Source: Priestia aryabhattai (GTDB lineage Bacteria > Bacillota > Bacilli > Bacillales > Bacillaceae_H). From it: a stretch of 64,000 bases of DNA. The position numbers and the translations under genes were made by a program. The DNA lies in contig NZ_JAMBOQ010000005.1 of NCBI RefSeq assembly GCF_023715685.1, forward strand, positions 1-64,000. Direction: 5' to 3'. Below the pieces are notes generated by a model. It was not told where the DNA came from and did no database searches. It saw nothing but the letters and a program-made list of their open reading frames with translations. Below are positions 50,649 to 59,795 of the stretch, one piece after another; within the stretch, counting starts at the first letter, position 1, and each line of letters opens with the position of its first letter.

Positions 50649-50786
50649 GTTAAATCATCCTCCTTTTAAATAAAAAGATATAATCGCTCACGGATAGTTC
50701 TTTAGAATCAAATGAGGAATTGATTATATTTTTTCTTTTAACGTTCCTGTTATCCCTATTCCTTAAACCTTTTTCAACATATGAAG

Positions 50787-50875
50787 CTTAAGAAAATCTT
50801 AAGATTTTCCCTTCTTTTTTCTTAAGGAATGCAGTTTACAATAAAACCCATAGACGAAATGACCCATGATATACT
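50787..50875 (+). promoter_or_regulatory. CTTAAG repeats and promoter of the broken two-component operon
   Basis: CTTAAG occurs at 50787 and 50798, exactly 11 bp apart, and again at 50821. TATACT at 50870-50875 is a possible -10. The repeats look like a response-regulator operator retained upstream of the deleted operon. Confidence 0.45.
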
Positions 50876-50898
50876 TTTGAAAGGAGTGTGAGAAATCA

Positions 50899-51124
50899 AT
50901 GAACGAATATGTGGTTTTAGTTGTAGACAGACCAAGTGAAACTAACGTTTAAAAATGTAAGTAAAGATGAGCTGTTTGAACGTTTTAAAAGAGGGGACAC
51001 CTCAAGAAAAACTGATGGCTCAGGACTTGGGTTAGCTATTGCTAAGTCTATTATTGATCTACATGGAGGAGAATTGAACATTGAAATTGACGGAGATTTA
51101 TTTAAGGTAACGATCACCCTCTAA
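50899..51124 (+). pseudogene. Deletion remnant of a two-component regulator/kinase operon
   Basis: An ATG with AAGGAG RBS starts MNEYVVLVVD, the first strand of a response-regulator receiver domain, and then runs into RPSETNV and a stop at 50952. In another frame (50936-51124) the sequence encodes the extreme C-terminus of a histidine kinase: LFERFKRGDTSRKTDGSGLG, then LAIAKSIIDLHGGELNIE. The regulator body and almost all of the kinase are missing, so an internal deletion has joined the operon's first codons to its last. Confidence 0.85.
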
Positions 51125-51154
51125 TGTGAGTGAATATAAACATGTATACCTATT

Positions 51155-51200
51155 AAAAAAAGAGAAGCAACCTCATTATGCTGTTTGCTTCTCTTTTTTT
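51155..51200. terminator. Terminator after the two-component remnant
   Basis: A perfect 16-bp stem, AAAAAAAGAGAAGCAA / TTGCTTCTCTTTTTTT, with a 14-nt loop. It works in both directions; the stop codon of the small minus-strand ORF lies in the loop. Confidence 0.92.
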
Positions 51201-51298
51201 AGTGTTCTTAATTTTATTCCGCAACCGCAAAGCGTACTGTGCTTTAGTACTTTTATTTCTCTATAACACTGATTACATCTTGTTTCTTGACCAATCAT
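51176..51298 (-). CDS. Small Cys-rich ORF (putative zinc-binding)
   Basis: This 40-residue minus-strand ORF reads MIGQETRCNQCYREIKVLKH followed by STLCGCGIKLRTLKKEKQTA. Cys-x-x-Cys and Cys-x-Cys pairs suggest a four-Cys zinc site. GAGGAAGGG lies 8 nt ahead of the ATG, a good SD. The last codons form the terminator stem and the stop is in its loop. No family recognised; short length keeps confidence moderate. Confidence 0.5.
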   Translation of the reverse strand: MIGQETRCNQCYREIKVLKHSTLCGCGIKLRTLKKEKQTA

Positions 51299-51451
51299 TC
51301 CTTCATCCCTTCCTCTTTTTACAAGAATTTAAATAAGTATCCATAAAATACGGATACTTATTTAGTGATAAAATATAAAACTAATTGAGAATAAACAAAA
51401 ATATATAATGAGAAAAATAACTATATTTTTTCATTTAGAAAACAGATAAAT

Positions 51452-52912
51452 TTATTTTACTTGCTGTGGAACAGACAATCCTAAACCGTCTGCAATGCGT
51501 TTTCCATACTCTGGATCCGCTTTGTAGAAGTGTTGAATTTGGCGCAGTTTAATTTCTTCTTTTTCTACAGGCTTCATAGCCTCAACGATGTTTGCAACTA
51601 GGCGTGTACGCTCGTCTTTGCTTAGAAGGCGGTATAAATCACCTGCTTGCGTGTAATGGTCGTTATGATCATATGCAACACTATCGGCAACTCCTGAAAC
51701 AGGGTATGCGGCCTGTTTGTTTTCATGAGATTCTGTCGGGCCGCCAAAGCTGTTTGGCTCGTAGTAAGCAGAGCGGCCGCCGTTATCGTCAAAGCGCATT
51801 TGACCATCACGCTGATAGTTATTTACTTCGCTGCGCGGGCGATTAATCGGTAGCGCTTGATGATTAGCACCGACGCGGTAGCGATGTGCGTCGCTGTATG
51901 CGAATAGTCGACCTTGCAGCATTTTATCAGATGATACGTCAATTCCCGGCACAAGCGTTCCAGGTGAGAATGTAGCTTGCTCCACTTCTGCAAAATAATT
52001 TTCTGGATTGCGGTTCAAGACCATGCGACCTACTTCAATTAGCGGATAGTCTTTTTGTGACCATACCTTTGTTACATCAAACGGATCAAAGCGATACGTA
52101 TCAGCATCTTCTAATGGCATAATCTGAACGTACAGCTTCCATGAAGGAAAATCACCTTTTTCAATAGCATTAAATAAATCTTCTGTATGATAATCTGGGT
52201 TTTCACCAGCTAGCTTTGCGGCTACGTCTGGAGCCAGGTTTTTCACGCCTTGCTCTGTTTTAAAGTGATACTTCACCCAAACGCCATCTCCTTCGGCGTT
52301 AACCCACTTAAATGTATGGCTGCCGAATCCATGCATATGACGCAAAGTTGCCGGGATACCGCGGTCAGACATCAAAATAGAAACTTGATGCAAAGATTCA
52401 GGAGACAAAGACCAGAAATCCCAAACAGCCGTCGGATTTTTTAAATGCGTACGTGGATCGCGTTTTTGTGTATGAATAAAGTCAGGAAATTTAATCGCAT
52501 CTCGGATGAAAAATACAGGTGTATTATTTCCCACTAAGTCGTAGTTTCCTTCTTCTGTATAAAATTTAACAGCAAATCCGCGAGGGTCGCGAACAGTATC
52601 TGCTGAGCCGTTTTCGCCAGCTACTGTTGAAAAGCGAACAAATAGAGGTGTACGTTTTCCTACTTCAGAAAGGAAAGCTGCTTTTGTATAGGTTGAAACA
52701 TCGTTTGTCACTTCGAAATACCCGTGGGCGCCGGCGCCTTTTGCGTGTACTACGCGTTCAGGAACACGTTCTCGGTTAAAATGGGCTAATTTCTCTAAAA
52801 GGTGAACATCTTGAATTAAAGTAGGGCCGCGTGAACCAGCGGTCATTGAATTTTGATTATCTCCAACCGGAGCTCCCCAACTAGTCGTTAGGTTATTCTT
52901 GTTTGTTGTCAT
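51452..52912 (-). CDS. katA: Monofunctional heme catalase KatA
   Basis: This enzyme dismutates hydrogen peroxide. The 486 residues are of the small-subunit (clade 3) type. Distal His56 sits in [14 protein letters not shown], the distal Asn region in [16 protein letters not shown], and the proximal Tyr ligand in [14 protein letters not shown]. No signal peptide, so cytoplasmic. A perfect PerR box lies 78 bp upstream, implying peroxide induction. The RBS on minus is AAGAGGTGG. Confidence 0.96.
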   Translation of the reverse strand: MTTNKNNLTTSWGAPVGDNQNSMTAGSRGPTLIQDVHLLEKLAHFNRERVPERVVHAKGAGAHGYFEVTNDVSTYTKAAFLSEVGKRTPLFVRFSTVAGENGSADTVRDPRGFAVKFYTEEGNYDLVGNNTPVFFIRDAIKFPDFIHTQKRDPRTHLKNPTAVWDFWSLSPESLHQVSILMSDRGIPATLRHMHGFGSHTFKWVNAEGDGVWVKYHFKTEQGVKNLAPDVAAKLAGENPDYHTEDLFNAIEKGDFPSWKLYVQIMPLEDADTYRFDPFDVTKVWSQKDYPLIEVGRMVLNRNPENYFAEVEQATFSPGTLVPGIDVSSDKMLQGRLFAYSDAHRYRVGANHQALPINRPRSEVNNYQRDGQMRFDDNGGRSAYYEPNSFGGPTESHENKQAAYPVSGVADSVAYDHNDHYTQAGDLYRLLSKDERTRLVANIVEAMKPVEKEEIKLRQIQHFYKADPEYGKRIADGLGLSVPQQVK

Positions 52913-52989
52913 CTTAGAACCACCTCTTATTTGAATTTTATTATGTTAGAAACAATAATAACATTTTTAAATAAAAAATCAATACTATT

Positions 52990-53004
52990 TTATAATTATT
53001 ATAA
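52990..53004. promoter_or_regulatory. PerR box upstream of katA
   Basis: TTATAATTATTATAA is an exact match to the B. subtilis Per box palindrome TTATAATNATTATAA. It lies in the katA promoter region. The rest of the 275-bp gap (52913-53187) holds no ORF. Confidence 0.92.
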
Positions 53005-53153
53005 TTTAACTTGGTGATTTTGAGATGTAGTTAGTGGAGGTATACGCATGTGAAGTGTACGAACTATTTTAAAAATTTTCTGTATAGTATATTTAGTTTA
53101 ATAATAAAAATGCCTGATGTGCAATTATTTTGACCGGCTATTACTACATCAAA

Positions 53154-53183
53154 AACACGCTTGCTTATATAAGCAAGCGTGTT
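53154..53183 (-). terminator. cstA terminator
   Basis: AACACGCTTGCTT / AAGCAAGCGTGTT, a 13-bp stem with an ATAT loop; on minus it is followed by TTTT. It lies just after the cstA stop. Confidence 0.85.
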
Positions 53184-53187
53184 AATT

Positions 53188-54996
53188 TTATATATGTTGT
53201 GATAAGTTTGCTTTCGCTGCTAGCTCAGCTTGAGGCGTGCGCCAAAGCTGTGTCCATTTTTGAATCGCAGCAATCATAATAATGAGACCGAGTATAAGCA
53301 TGATGATAGAAAGAGTCGCATTTAATATGCTGTAACCTGCCGCAGCTTCATTTAAATACACATTCTTAACCATCCAATAACCCGCATAGTTAACCGTTAC
53401 GTAAAGGTAGGCTAGTGGAATAAGGCAAGTAAGCATATAGGAGCGTTTATCTGCAATTCTAAGAATAACGGTTGCTCCAATAATTAAACCAATGGAGGCC
53501 ATTAACTGATTCGATACGCCGAACAGCGCCCAAACAGAGCCAATATCTCCTGAAAACAATAAGTACCCCCACATAAAACAGGCTAGGGCACTTGCAAAAA
53601 TTGACCCGGGAAGCCAGTCTACTCGCTTCAACGGCTTATAAAATTCCCCGAAAAAGTCTTGAATTAAATAGCGGGAAACACGTGTGCCAGCGTCGATAGC
53701 AGTTAAAATAAACACTGCTTCAAACATAATGACGAATTGGAAAAAATAAGAAGATAGGTGACTGAACCAAGGAATTTCCGTGAAGATATACGTCATTCCT
53801 ACAGCCAGTGTAACAGCGCCGCCTGTACGGCCTTCTAAGTTTAGACCAATCTCTTGGCTAAGCTGAGGAAGAGCTGTTACGTTCATGCCAAGCGTTTTGA
53901 ACACTTCAGGTGTAGAGTTGATTGCAAAATAGTCTCCAGGATGTAAAGCTGTTGCTGCAATTAATGCCATAATTCCTACTAAACATTCGACTAACATGGC
54001 GCCGAAGCCTACAACTTTAATGTCACTCCAACGGTCGAGCATCTTAGGTGTTGTTCCTGAACCAACAAATGCATGGAAGCCGGAAATAGCACCGCAGGCG
54101 ATCGTAATGGAAATGAACGGCCACACAGGTCCTGCTAAAATAGGGCCACCCCCGTGAATAAATTCAGTAACTGCAGGAAATGGAATTGCCGGGTTTACGA
54201 AAAACACGCCTACAATCAGCGCGATAAAGACACCAATTTTCATAAAGCTGCTTAAGTAATCTCGAGGTGCTAAAAGCAGCCAAACGGGCAAGGCCGCTGC
54301 GAAAAATGCATAAACGGGAAGAATAATTGAAAGTGTTTTAATATCTAGCGTTAAAAAACCTCCTAAAGCTGTTTCTTGAATATAAGGACCGCTAAATACG
54401 GCGATTAAAATTAAAATGAAGCCGACGGTAGAAGCCGCTTTTAAATTACCGGTTTTTTTGTGGTAAATACCTACTCCCATTGCGATCGGAATCGTAATTC
54501 CAACAGCGAATGTACCCCAAGGATTTTTCTCAAGTGCGTGTAACACGACCATAGATAAACCGGCCATTGTAATGGTAATGATAAAAAGCATAGCTAAACC
54601 TGTACAAAAACCAGCGACGGGTCCCAGCTCTTTTTTAGCCACTTCTGAAAGCGACTGGCCCTTTTGGCGCATAGATGCAAATAACACAACTGCATCGTGA
54701 ACGGCTCCCCCGATTACAGCTCCTATTAAAAGCCAGAGTAGTCCGGGCAAATAGCCAAACTGAGCTGCTAAAATAGGTCCAACAAGCGGACCCGCAGCTG
54801 CAATAGCTGCAAAGTGATGACCAAATGTTACCCATCGGTTGGTTGGCACATAATCTTTTCCATCTTCAAGCTCATGTGCTGGCGTTTTTTGCGCATCGTT
54901 TAGTTTCAAGACCTTAACAGCCATGAATGTTCCATATAGCCGATATGCAATCATTAAAATACAGATAGATCCAATAACAATCGTAACCGCATTCAT
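53188..54996 (-). CDS. cstA: CstA-family carbon-starvation / pyruvate transporter
   Basis: The 602 residues have about 16-18 membrane helices. Typical features are the N-terminal RLYGTFMAVKVLKLND, WVTFGHHFAAIAAAGPLVGP, GGAVHDAVVLFASMRQKG and FHAFVGSGTTPKMLDRWSDI. Members of the family import pyruvate or peptides on carbon starvation. Divergent from proB; the substrate is inferred from the family. Confidence 0.93.
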   Translation of the reverse strand: MNAVTIVIGSICILMIAYRLYGTFMAVKVLKLNDAQKTPAHELEDGKDYVPTNRWVTFGHHFAAIAAAGPLVGPILAAQFGYLPGLLWLLIGAVIGGAVHDAVVLFASMRQKGQSLSEVAKKELGPVAGFCTGLAMLFIITITMAGLSMVVLHALEKNPWGTFAVGITIPIAMGVGIYHKKTGNLKAASTVGFILILIAVFSGPYIQETALGGFLTLDIKTLSIILPVYAFFAAALPVWLLLAPRDYLSSFMKIGVFIALIVGVFFVNPAIPFPAVTEFIHGGGPILAGPVWPFISITIACGAISGFHAFVGSGTTPKMLDRWSDIKVVGFGAMLVECLVGIMALIAATALHPGDYFAINSTPEVFKTLGMNVTALPQLSQEIGLNLEGRTGGAVTLAVGMTYIFTEIPWFSHLSSYFFQFVIMFEAVFILTAIDAGTRVSRYLIQDFFGEFYKPLKRVDWLPGSIFASALACFMWGYLLFSGDIGSVWALFGVSNQLMASIGLIIGATVILRIADKRSYMLTCLIPLAYLYVTVNYAGYWMVKNVYLNEAAAGYSILNATLSIIMLILGLIIMIAAIQKWTQLWRTPQAELAAKANLSQHI

Positions 54997-55155
54997 TACA
55001 AATCCCCCTATTCCTTAGTTGTCTGATGTTTGTACTACTACACAACGTTATGTAATTGTGTATTCCCCTTACAACTTTCATTATAAAAGAAGAAAGCGCT
55101 TTTATCACCAGTTTTTCCCTTAATTATTTAAAAAATTAGAAAGTTCAAATTCTAT

Positions 55156-55184
55156 TTGAAAAACTATAAGACTTTTCATATAAT
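55156..55184 (+). promoter_or_regulatory. proBA sigma-A promoter
   Basis: TTGAAA (55156-55161) and TATAAT (55179-55184) are separated by 17 bp. The predicted leader to the proB GTG is about 60 nt and shows no T-box (no specifier stem, no TGGAACCGCG-like sequence). Confidence 0.75.
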
Positions 55185-55249
55185 CTCTGCTATAATTTTT
55201 AAAAAAATTAGTACGCATTTAGGTGTTTTTAGTTAGGGAGATGAAAAGA

Positions 55250-56074
55250 GTGAACCATCGTCAAGAGTTACAAAATAGCAAGCGTATTGTAGTCAAAGTA
55301 GGGACATCAACGTTGACCTATGATAATGGAGATATTAACTTAGCACGCATTGAAAAACTAGCGCGTGTTTTATCTGATTTAATGAATGCAGGAAAAGAAG
55401 TTGTGCTTGTTACATCAGGTGCCGTTCAAGTGGGAGTAAAAAAGCTCAAGTTAAAAGAAAAGCCAAATTCTATTCGAGAAAAACAAGCAGCAGCTTCTGT
55501 CGGGCAATGTGAGCTTATGCATATCTATAGTAAATTCTTTGGTGAGTACAGTCACATTGTTGGTCAAGTTCTGTTAACGAAAGATGTAATTGAAGATGAA
55601 CATGTGCGCAATAATGTTGTCAACACGTTTGAAAAATTAATTGAAGACAAAGTCATTCCTATTGTGAATGAGAACGATACGGTTGCAATCGATGAGATTG
55701 AAAATATCGTGCGTTTTGGAGATAATGATAATTTATCTGCCATTGTTTCGGTTTTGATTCACGCAGATTTACTCGTTATTCTATCTGATATTGACGGTTT
55801 CTTTGATTCAGATCCCACAAAAAACCCTAACTCTAAATTAATGAAAGTAATAGATGGCATTACACCGGAACTTGAGAATTTTGCTGGAGATAGCGGAACT
55901 GATGTTGGAACAGGCGGGATGGTCACAAAGCTTACCGCTGCTAAAACAGCTACAAGTGCAGGCGTGAGCTTAATCTTAGCAAATGGTAAAGAGCCAAGTA
56001 TTCTGCGAGATATTATTGAAGGCCAAGAAATTGGAACGTTATTCTTAAAACAAGCCGAAGGAGTAATGAAATGA
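55250..56074 (+). CDS. proB: Glutamate 5-kinase, short form
   Basis: This enzyme catalyses ATP + glutamate to gamma-glutamyl phosphate, the first step of proline synthesis. The 274 residues form only the amino-acid-kinase domain: RIVVKVGTSTLT, VLVTSGAVQVG, IVNENDTVAI, VILSDIDGFFDSDP, GTGGMVTKLTAAK. The C-terminal PUA domain of the classic enzyme of about 370 residues is absent. GTG 55250 sits 9 nt after GGGAG; ATG 55241 abuts the SD and GTG 55223 has none. Overlaps proA by 4 bp. Confidence 0.92.
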   Translation: MNHRQELQNSKRIVVKVGTSTLTYDNGDINLARIEKLARVLSDLMNAGKEVVLVTSGAVQVGVKKLKLKEKPNSIREKQAAASVGQCELMHIYSKFFGEYSHIVGQVLLTKDVIEDEHVRNNVVNTFEKLIEDKVIPIVNENDTVAIDEIENIVRFGDNDNLSAIVSVLIHADLLVILSDIDGFFDSDPTKNPNSKLMKVIDGITPELENFAGDSGTDVGTGGMVTKLTAAKTATSAGVSLILANGKEPSILRDIIEGQEIGTLFLKQAEGVMK

Positions 56075-57315
56075 GTGAATTGCAGCTTAAAGGAAAGCAG
56101 GCAAAAGAAGCCTCTTATTTCTTAGGAAATGTAACGAGCGAACAAAAACAGCAAGCGCTTTATAAAATGGCGGCTGCTTTATTGGATCAACAAGAAGCGA
56201 TTTTAAAAGCAAATGAATTAGACGTAGAAAAAGCCGTTCAAAAAGGCACATCAAAAGCGATGTTAGATCGCCTATCTTTAAATGAAGAGCGGATTCATGG
56301 AATGGCAGACGGCCTGCGCCAAGTAGCTGCGCTTGCGGATCCAGTAGGAGAAGTGCTGTCTATGGCGAAGCGACCAAATGGCTTACAAATTGGACAGCAG
56401 CGTGTACCTATTGGTGTCATAGGGATTATTTATGAAGCGCGTCCAAATGTTACATGTGATGCAGCAGGTTTATGCTTAAAAGCAGGAAATGCGGTTATTT
56501 TGCGCGGAGGCAGCGAGGCGTTTTATTCGAATCAAGCGATTGTTTCTGTATTATCTCAAGCTGCGGCAAGTGCAGGGTTGCCTGAGCACAGCGTACAGCT
56601 TATTGAAGATACGTCGAGAGAAACAGCACTGGAGTTAATGAAACTAAATAAATATATCGATGTATTAATTCCTCGAGGCGGTGCTGGTTTAATTGAAGCA
56701 GTGGTAAAAAATGCAACGGTTCCTGTTATTGAGACAGGAACGGGGAACTGCCACATTTATGTTGATGAAGAATATGACCGTGACATGGCGGCCAATATTG
56801 TCATTAATGCAAAAACGTCTCGTCCAGCGGTGTGTAACTCAGCCGAAAAGCTGATTATTCATGAACGAGCGGCCCGTGAATTTTTGCCTATTATTGTTCA
56901 AGCGCTACGAGAGAAAGATGTAGAAGTACGCGGTGATGAACGTGCGCTAACAATCGTTCCAGATCTTGTTCCAGCAGGGGATGAGGATTGGAAGAAAGAA
57001 TATTTAGATTTCATCATGGCGGTTAAAATCGTAGATGACATTGATGAAGCGATTTCTCACATTAATGTTCACAGTTCACATCACTCTGAAGCGATTGTAA
57101 CAACAAATTATGCTCATGCTCAGCGTTTTTTACAGCGCGTTAATTCAGCCGCTGTTTATGTGAATGCTTCGACGAGGTTTACGGACGGAGAAGAGTTTGG
57201 TTTCGGGGCAGAAATCGGAATTAGTACACAAAAGCTTCATGCACGTGGACCAATGGGATTAAGGGAATTAACAACATTAAAATATATTATTTACGGAGAT
57301 GGACAAATTCGATAA
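56071..57315 (+). CDS. proA: Gamma-glutamyl phosphate reductase
   Basis: This NADPH-dependent enzyme reduces glutamyl phosphate to glutamate semialdehyde, the second step of proline synthesis. The 414 residues belong to the ALDH superfamily: IGVIYEARPNVT appears as GVIGIIYEARPNVTCD, the catalytic Cys is in KTSRPAVCNSAEK, and FGFGAEIGISTQKLHARGPMG is near the end. Coupled to proB by an ATGA overlap. Confidence 0.97.
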   Translation: MSELQLKGKQAKEASYFLGNVTSEQKQQALYKMAAALLDQQEAILKANELDVEKAVQKGTSKAMLDRLSLNEERIHGMADGLRQVAALADPVGEVLSMAKRPNGLQIGQQRVPIGVIGIIYEARPNVTCDAAGLCLKAGNAVILRGGSEAFYSNQAIVSVLSQAAASAGLPEHSVQLIEDTSRETALELMKLNKYIDVLIPRGGAGLIEAVVKNATVPVIETGTGNCHIYVDEEYDRDMAANIVINAKTSRPAVCNSAEKLIIHERAAREFLPIIVQALREKDVEVRGDERALTIVPDLVPAGDEDWKKEYLDFIMAVKIVDDIDEAISHINVHSSHHSEAIVTTNYAHAQRFLQRVNSAAVYVNASTRFTDGEEFGFGAEIGISTQKLHARGPMGLRELTTLKYIIYGDGQIR

Positions 57316-57350
57316 AAAAGAAGCCTGAGGCATATGCTCAGGCTTCTTTT
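57314..57350. terminator. Bidirectional terminator, proA / MFS gene
   Basis: AAAAAAGAAGCCTGAG / CTCAGGCTTCTTTT stem with a GCATATG loop between convergent genes. Confidence 0.9.
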
Positions 57351-58734
57351 ATTTCCATATATGTTCAATTTCTTCAAGTGACTTTCCTTTTGTTTCTGGC
57401 ACCCACTTCCATATAAACAAAAATGAAGCGATACACATAGCCATAAAGGATAAAAATGTGAAAGATCCTCCAGCTTTGTTCCAAAGAATAGGAAAAAACT
57501 GAGACACAAACCAATTAGCTATCCACAAGAAAAAGGTGGAAATAGACATTGCATAGCCTCTCGCGTGATTAGGAAAAATTTCAGAAATCACAACCCATAC
57601 AACGGGTCCCATAGAAATATTAAAAAGAAATAAATAAAAAACAATAAGTAAACTAGTAGTCAAGCCTTCAGTACCCTGTGAATGAAATCCAAAGGAAACG
57701 AGAAGCTGCGTAACGGCCATACCAGCTGTGCCAATAAGTAATAAAGCTTTGCGGCCAATCCGGTCGATAAGCCATATGGAACAAAGAACGCCTAAAAAGG
57801 CAGCTACACCAATCATAGACGTAACAAGGAGCGATAAATCTCCTCTAGCTCCAGCTGCCTCAAAAACTTGCGGTGCGTAATAAATAATGGCATTGATTCC
57901 GACAAGCTGTTGAAATGCTGCAAGTAGAATACCAATAAGCAACGCTTTTCGAAGACTTGTCTCTTTAAAAAGCGAAAGAGAAGCCGGTTGATTTTCTTTT
58001 AACGATTGCTCAATATGATACAGCTCTTGGCGTGCAATGTGTGTACCATTGATTTTAATTAAAATGTCCATAGCTTCTAAAGTGCGGTTTGCTTTTACCA
58101 GCCACCTCGGACTTTCAGGAACAGGAGAAAGGATAAGAAGAAGTAAAAGAGCAGGAATGCCAGAAGCACCGATAATGTAGCGCCATCCTGTGGAATTCTG
58201 CCAAGCGTCTTCTCCAATAGATAAAATGTAGTCATTTACAAAATAGACAGAAACAATCCCAACGGCAACAGCAAATTGATAAAGAGAGCCTAAGCGGCCG
58301 CGCATGTGAGGAGGGGCTATTTCAGAAATATAGGTAATAGAAAGAACAGAAGCCATGCCAATGCCTAGTCCTCCAATAATTCGAGAAATAATCACAAAAG
58401 AGATGGATGAAGATAGCGCTTGCATAATTGCGGATACGATAAATAAAGAAGCTGCTAAAAGTAAGATGCTTTTTCTGCCGAATCGATCACTCAGTTTTCC
58501 TGAGGCAAGTACCCCAACAGCACCACCGAGCAGCAGACTAGATACAACAAAACCTACCATCGTTGGACTAAGCTTAAAATGAACTTCCATCAACCCAATA
58601 GCTCCTGAAATGACGGCTGTATCATAGCCATACAGTAACCCTCCAAAAGCAGCTGCACATGAAATGAAAATAACAAAAAATAGATTTCCTTTTTGCTCCT
58701 TATACTCGTCAGAAGTTACTTTTACTATCCCCAT
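57349..58734 (-). CDS. MFS sugar porter (YwtG/CsbC/XylT type)
   Basis: The 461 residues have 12 TM helices of the sugar-porter family. Signatures are GGLLYGYDTAVISGA, the loop 2-3 motif GKLSDRFGRKSILL, PESPRWLVK after TM6, QQLVGINAIIYYAP in TM7, and PETKGKSLEEIE at the C-terminus. It probably imports a hexose, pentose or inositol by proton symport; the substrate cannot be read from sequence. ATG 58734 lies 8 nt after AAAGGAGG; an in-frame codon at 58758 lacks an SD. Confidence 0.92.
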   Translation of the reverse strand: MGIVKVTSDEYKEQKGNLFFVIFISCAAAFGGLLYGYDTAVISGAIGLMEVHFKLSPTMVGFVVSSLLLGGAVGVLASGKLSDRFGRKSILLLAASLFIVSAIMQALSSSISFVIISRIIGGLGIGMASVLSITYISEIAPPHMRGRLGSLYQFAVAVGIVSVYFVNDYILSIGEDAWQNSTGWRYIIGASGIPALLLLLILSPVPESPRWLVKANRTLEAMDILIKINGTHIARQELYHIEQSLKENQPASLSLFKETSLRKALLIGILLAAFQQLVGINAIIYYAPQVFEAAGARGDLSLLVTSMIGVAAFLGVLCSIWLIDRIGRKALLLIGTAGMAVTQLLVSFGFHSQGTEGLTTSLLIVFYLFLFNISMGPVVWVVISEIFPNHARGYAMSISTFFLWIANWFVSQFFPILWNKAGGSFTFLSFMAMCIASFLFIWKWVPETKGKSLEEIEHIWK

Positions 58735-58773
58735 ATAAATTCCTCCTTTGAATCGCAATCACTATTTTAATTA

Positions 58774-58800
58774 AAAAACGTTACACGTAAAACGTTTTCA
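58774..58800. promoter_or_regulatory. Candidate LacI-family operators upstream of the MFS gene
   Basis: A perfect palindrome AAAACGTTTT (58789-58798) within ACGTAAAACGTTTTCACA resembles a cre/LacI-family site. A second CG-centred half-match AAAAACGTTAC lies 14 bp away at 58775-58785. The two positions are just upstream of the minus-strand MFS gene. Either CcpA or the nearby LacI-type regulator could bind. Confidence 0.5.
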
Positions 58801-58923
58801 CAAAAGATGTTTTTATGTTAAACTAAAAATTGTAAATAATCAAACTATTTTTTAACTTTTATATGAATTATGTACGTTCTGTTATCAATCAATAGGGAAG
58901 AAAAAATAGGGGGGAAGAGAAAT

Positions 58924-59700
58924 ATGGCGTTTATGCAATGTGATTTTTTTTCAGAAGTATTGCAAATCAGTACCTCAATGAACGTTCTAATACCGCAGCA
59001 AACAAAATCTCAAATTGGTTTACAAACTAATACAAGAAGTGATAAACACCCTACGCTTTATTTATTACACGGTCTTTCTGATGATCATACGATATGGATG
59101 AGAAGAACTTCGATTGAACGCTACGCATCAGAATTAGGACTTGCAGTTGTAATGCCAAATGTAGATCGGAGCTTTTATAGAGATATGGCTTATGGAAAGA
59201 AGTATTGGACGTTTGTAACAGAAGAACTCCCTCAATTGGCTAGATCATTCTTTCCGTTATCGGAAAAAAGAGAAGATAATTTTGTAGCTGGTCTTTCTAT
59301 GGGAGGGTACGGCGCTTTAAAATGGGCGCTTCGCAAACCACATCAATTTTCTGCAGCCGCCAGTTTATCAGGAGTGATGGACGTTGAAGGGCTTGGAGAG
59401 CGAGGAGAAGTTCAGTTTTTAGATTATCCTTTGATTTTTGGCATGCCGCCTGTTATTAGACCTGAGGATGATCTTTTCTGGCTGCTTGAAAATCGCCGGC
59501 GCTATGGAGAAGTGACTCCGCGTATTTATCAATGCTGTGGAACGGAAGATTTTTTATATGAGGAAAATAAACGTTTTTCCGAGCGATGTAAGCAAGAGCC
59601 TATTTGTTTTACATATGAAGAAGGAAAAGGAAGTCACGACTGGGCATATTGGGATCAAAAAATTCAAGATGTGTTAAAGTGGCTGTTTAGTGAAAAGTAG
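58924..59700 (+). CDS. Esterase D-like alpha/beta hydrolase
   Basis: The 258 residues resemble tributyrin/acetyl esterases of lactic bacteria and esterase D. Motifs are LYLLHGLSDDHTIWMRRT (oxyanion loop), the nucleophile elbow GLSMGGYGALKWAL (catalytic Ser), and a late His in GKGSHDWAYWDQ. No signal peptide. The frame is open from 58870, but ATG 58924 follows AGGGGGGAAGAG. It probably deacylates carbohydrate esters or formylglutathione-like thioesters; context with a sugar porter favours the former. Confidence 0.85.
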   Translation: MAFMQCDFFSEVLQISTSMNVLIPQQTKSQIGLQTNTRSDKHPTLYLLHGLSDDHTIWMRRTSIERYASELGLAVVMPNVDRSFYRDMAYGKKYWTFVTEELPQLARSFFPLSEKREDNFVAGLSMGGYGALKWALRKPHQFSAAASLSGVMDVEGLGERGEVQFLDYPLIFGMPPVIRPEDDLFWLLENRRRYGEVTPRIYQCCGTEDFLYEENKRFSERCKQEPICFTYEEGKGSHDWAYWDQKIQDVLKWLFSEK

Positions 59701-59795
59701 GGAAGGTAGTTTTCGGTGGTTCCGACTTCTAGTAGTATAATAAAGAAAAATGTTTACTTGGTCGATAGACTAAAAGGAAATGGGAGTCGGTACGA

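Noticed and set aside
55000..55250. T-box riboswitch for proBA
   Set aside because: The promoter leaves about 60 nt of leader, and there is no specifier stem or conserved T-box sequence.
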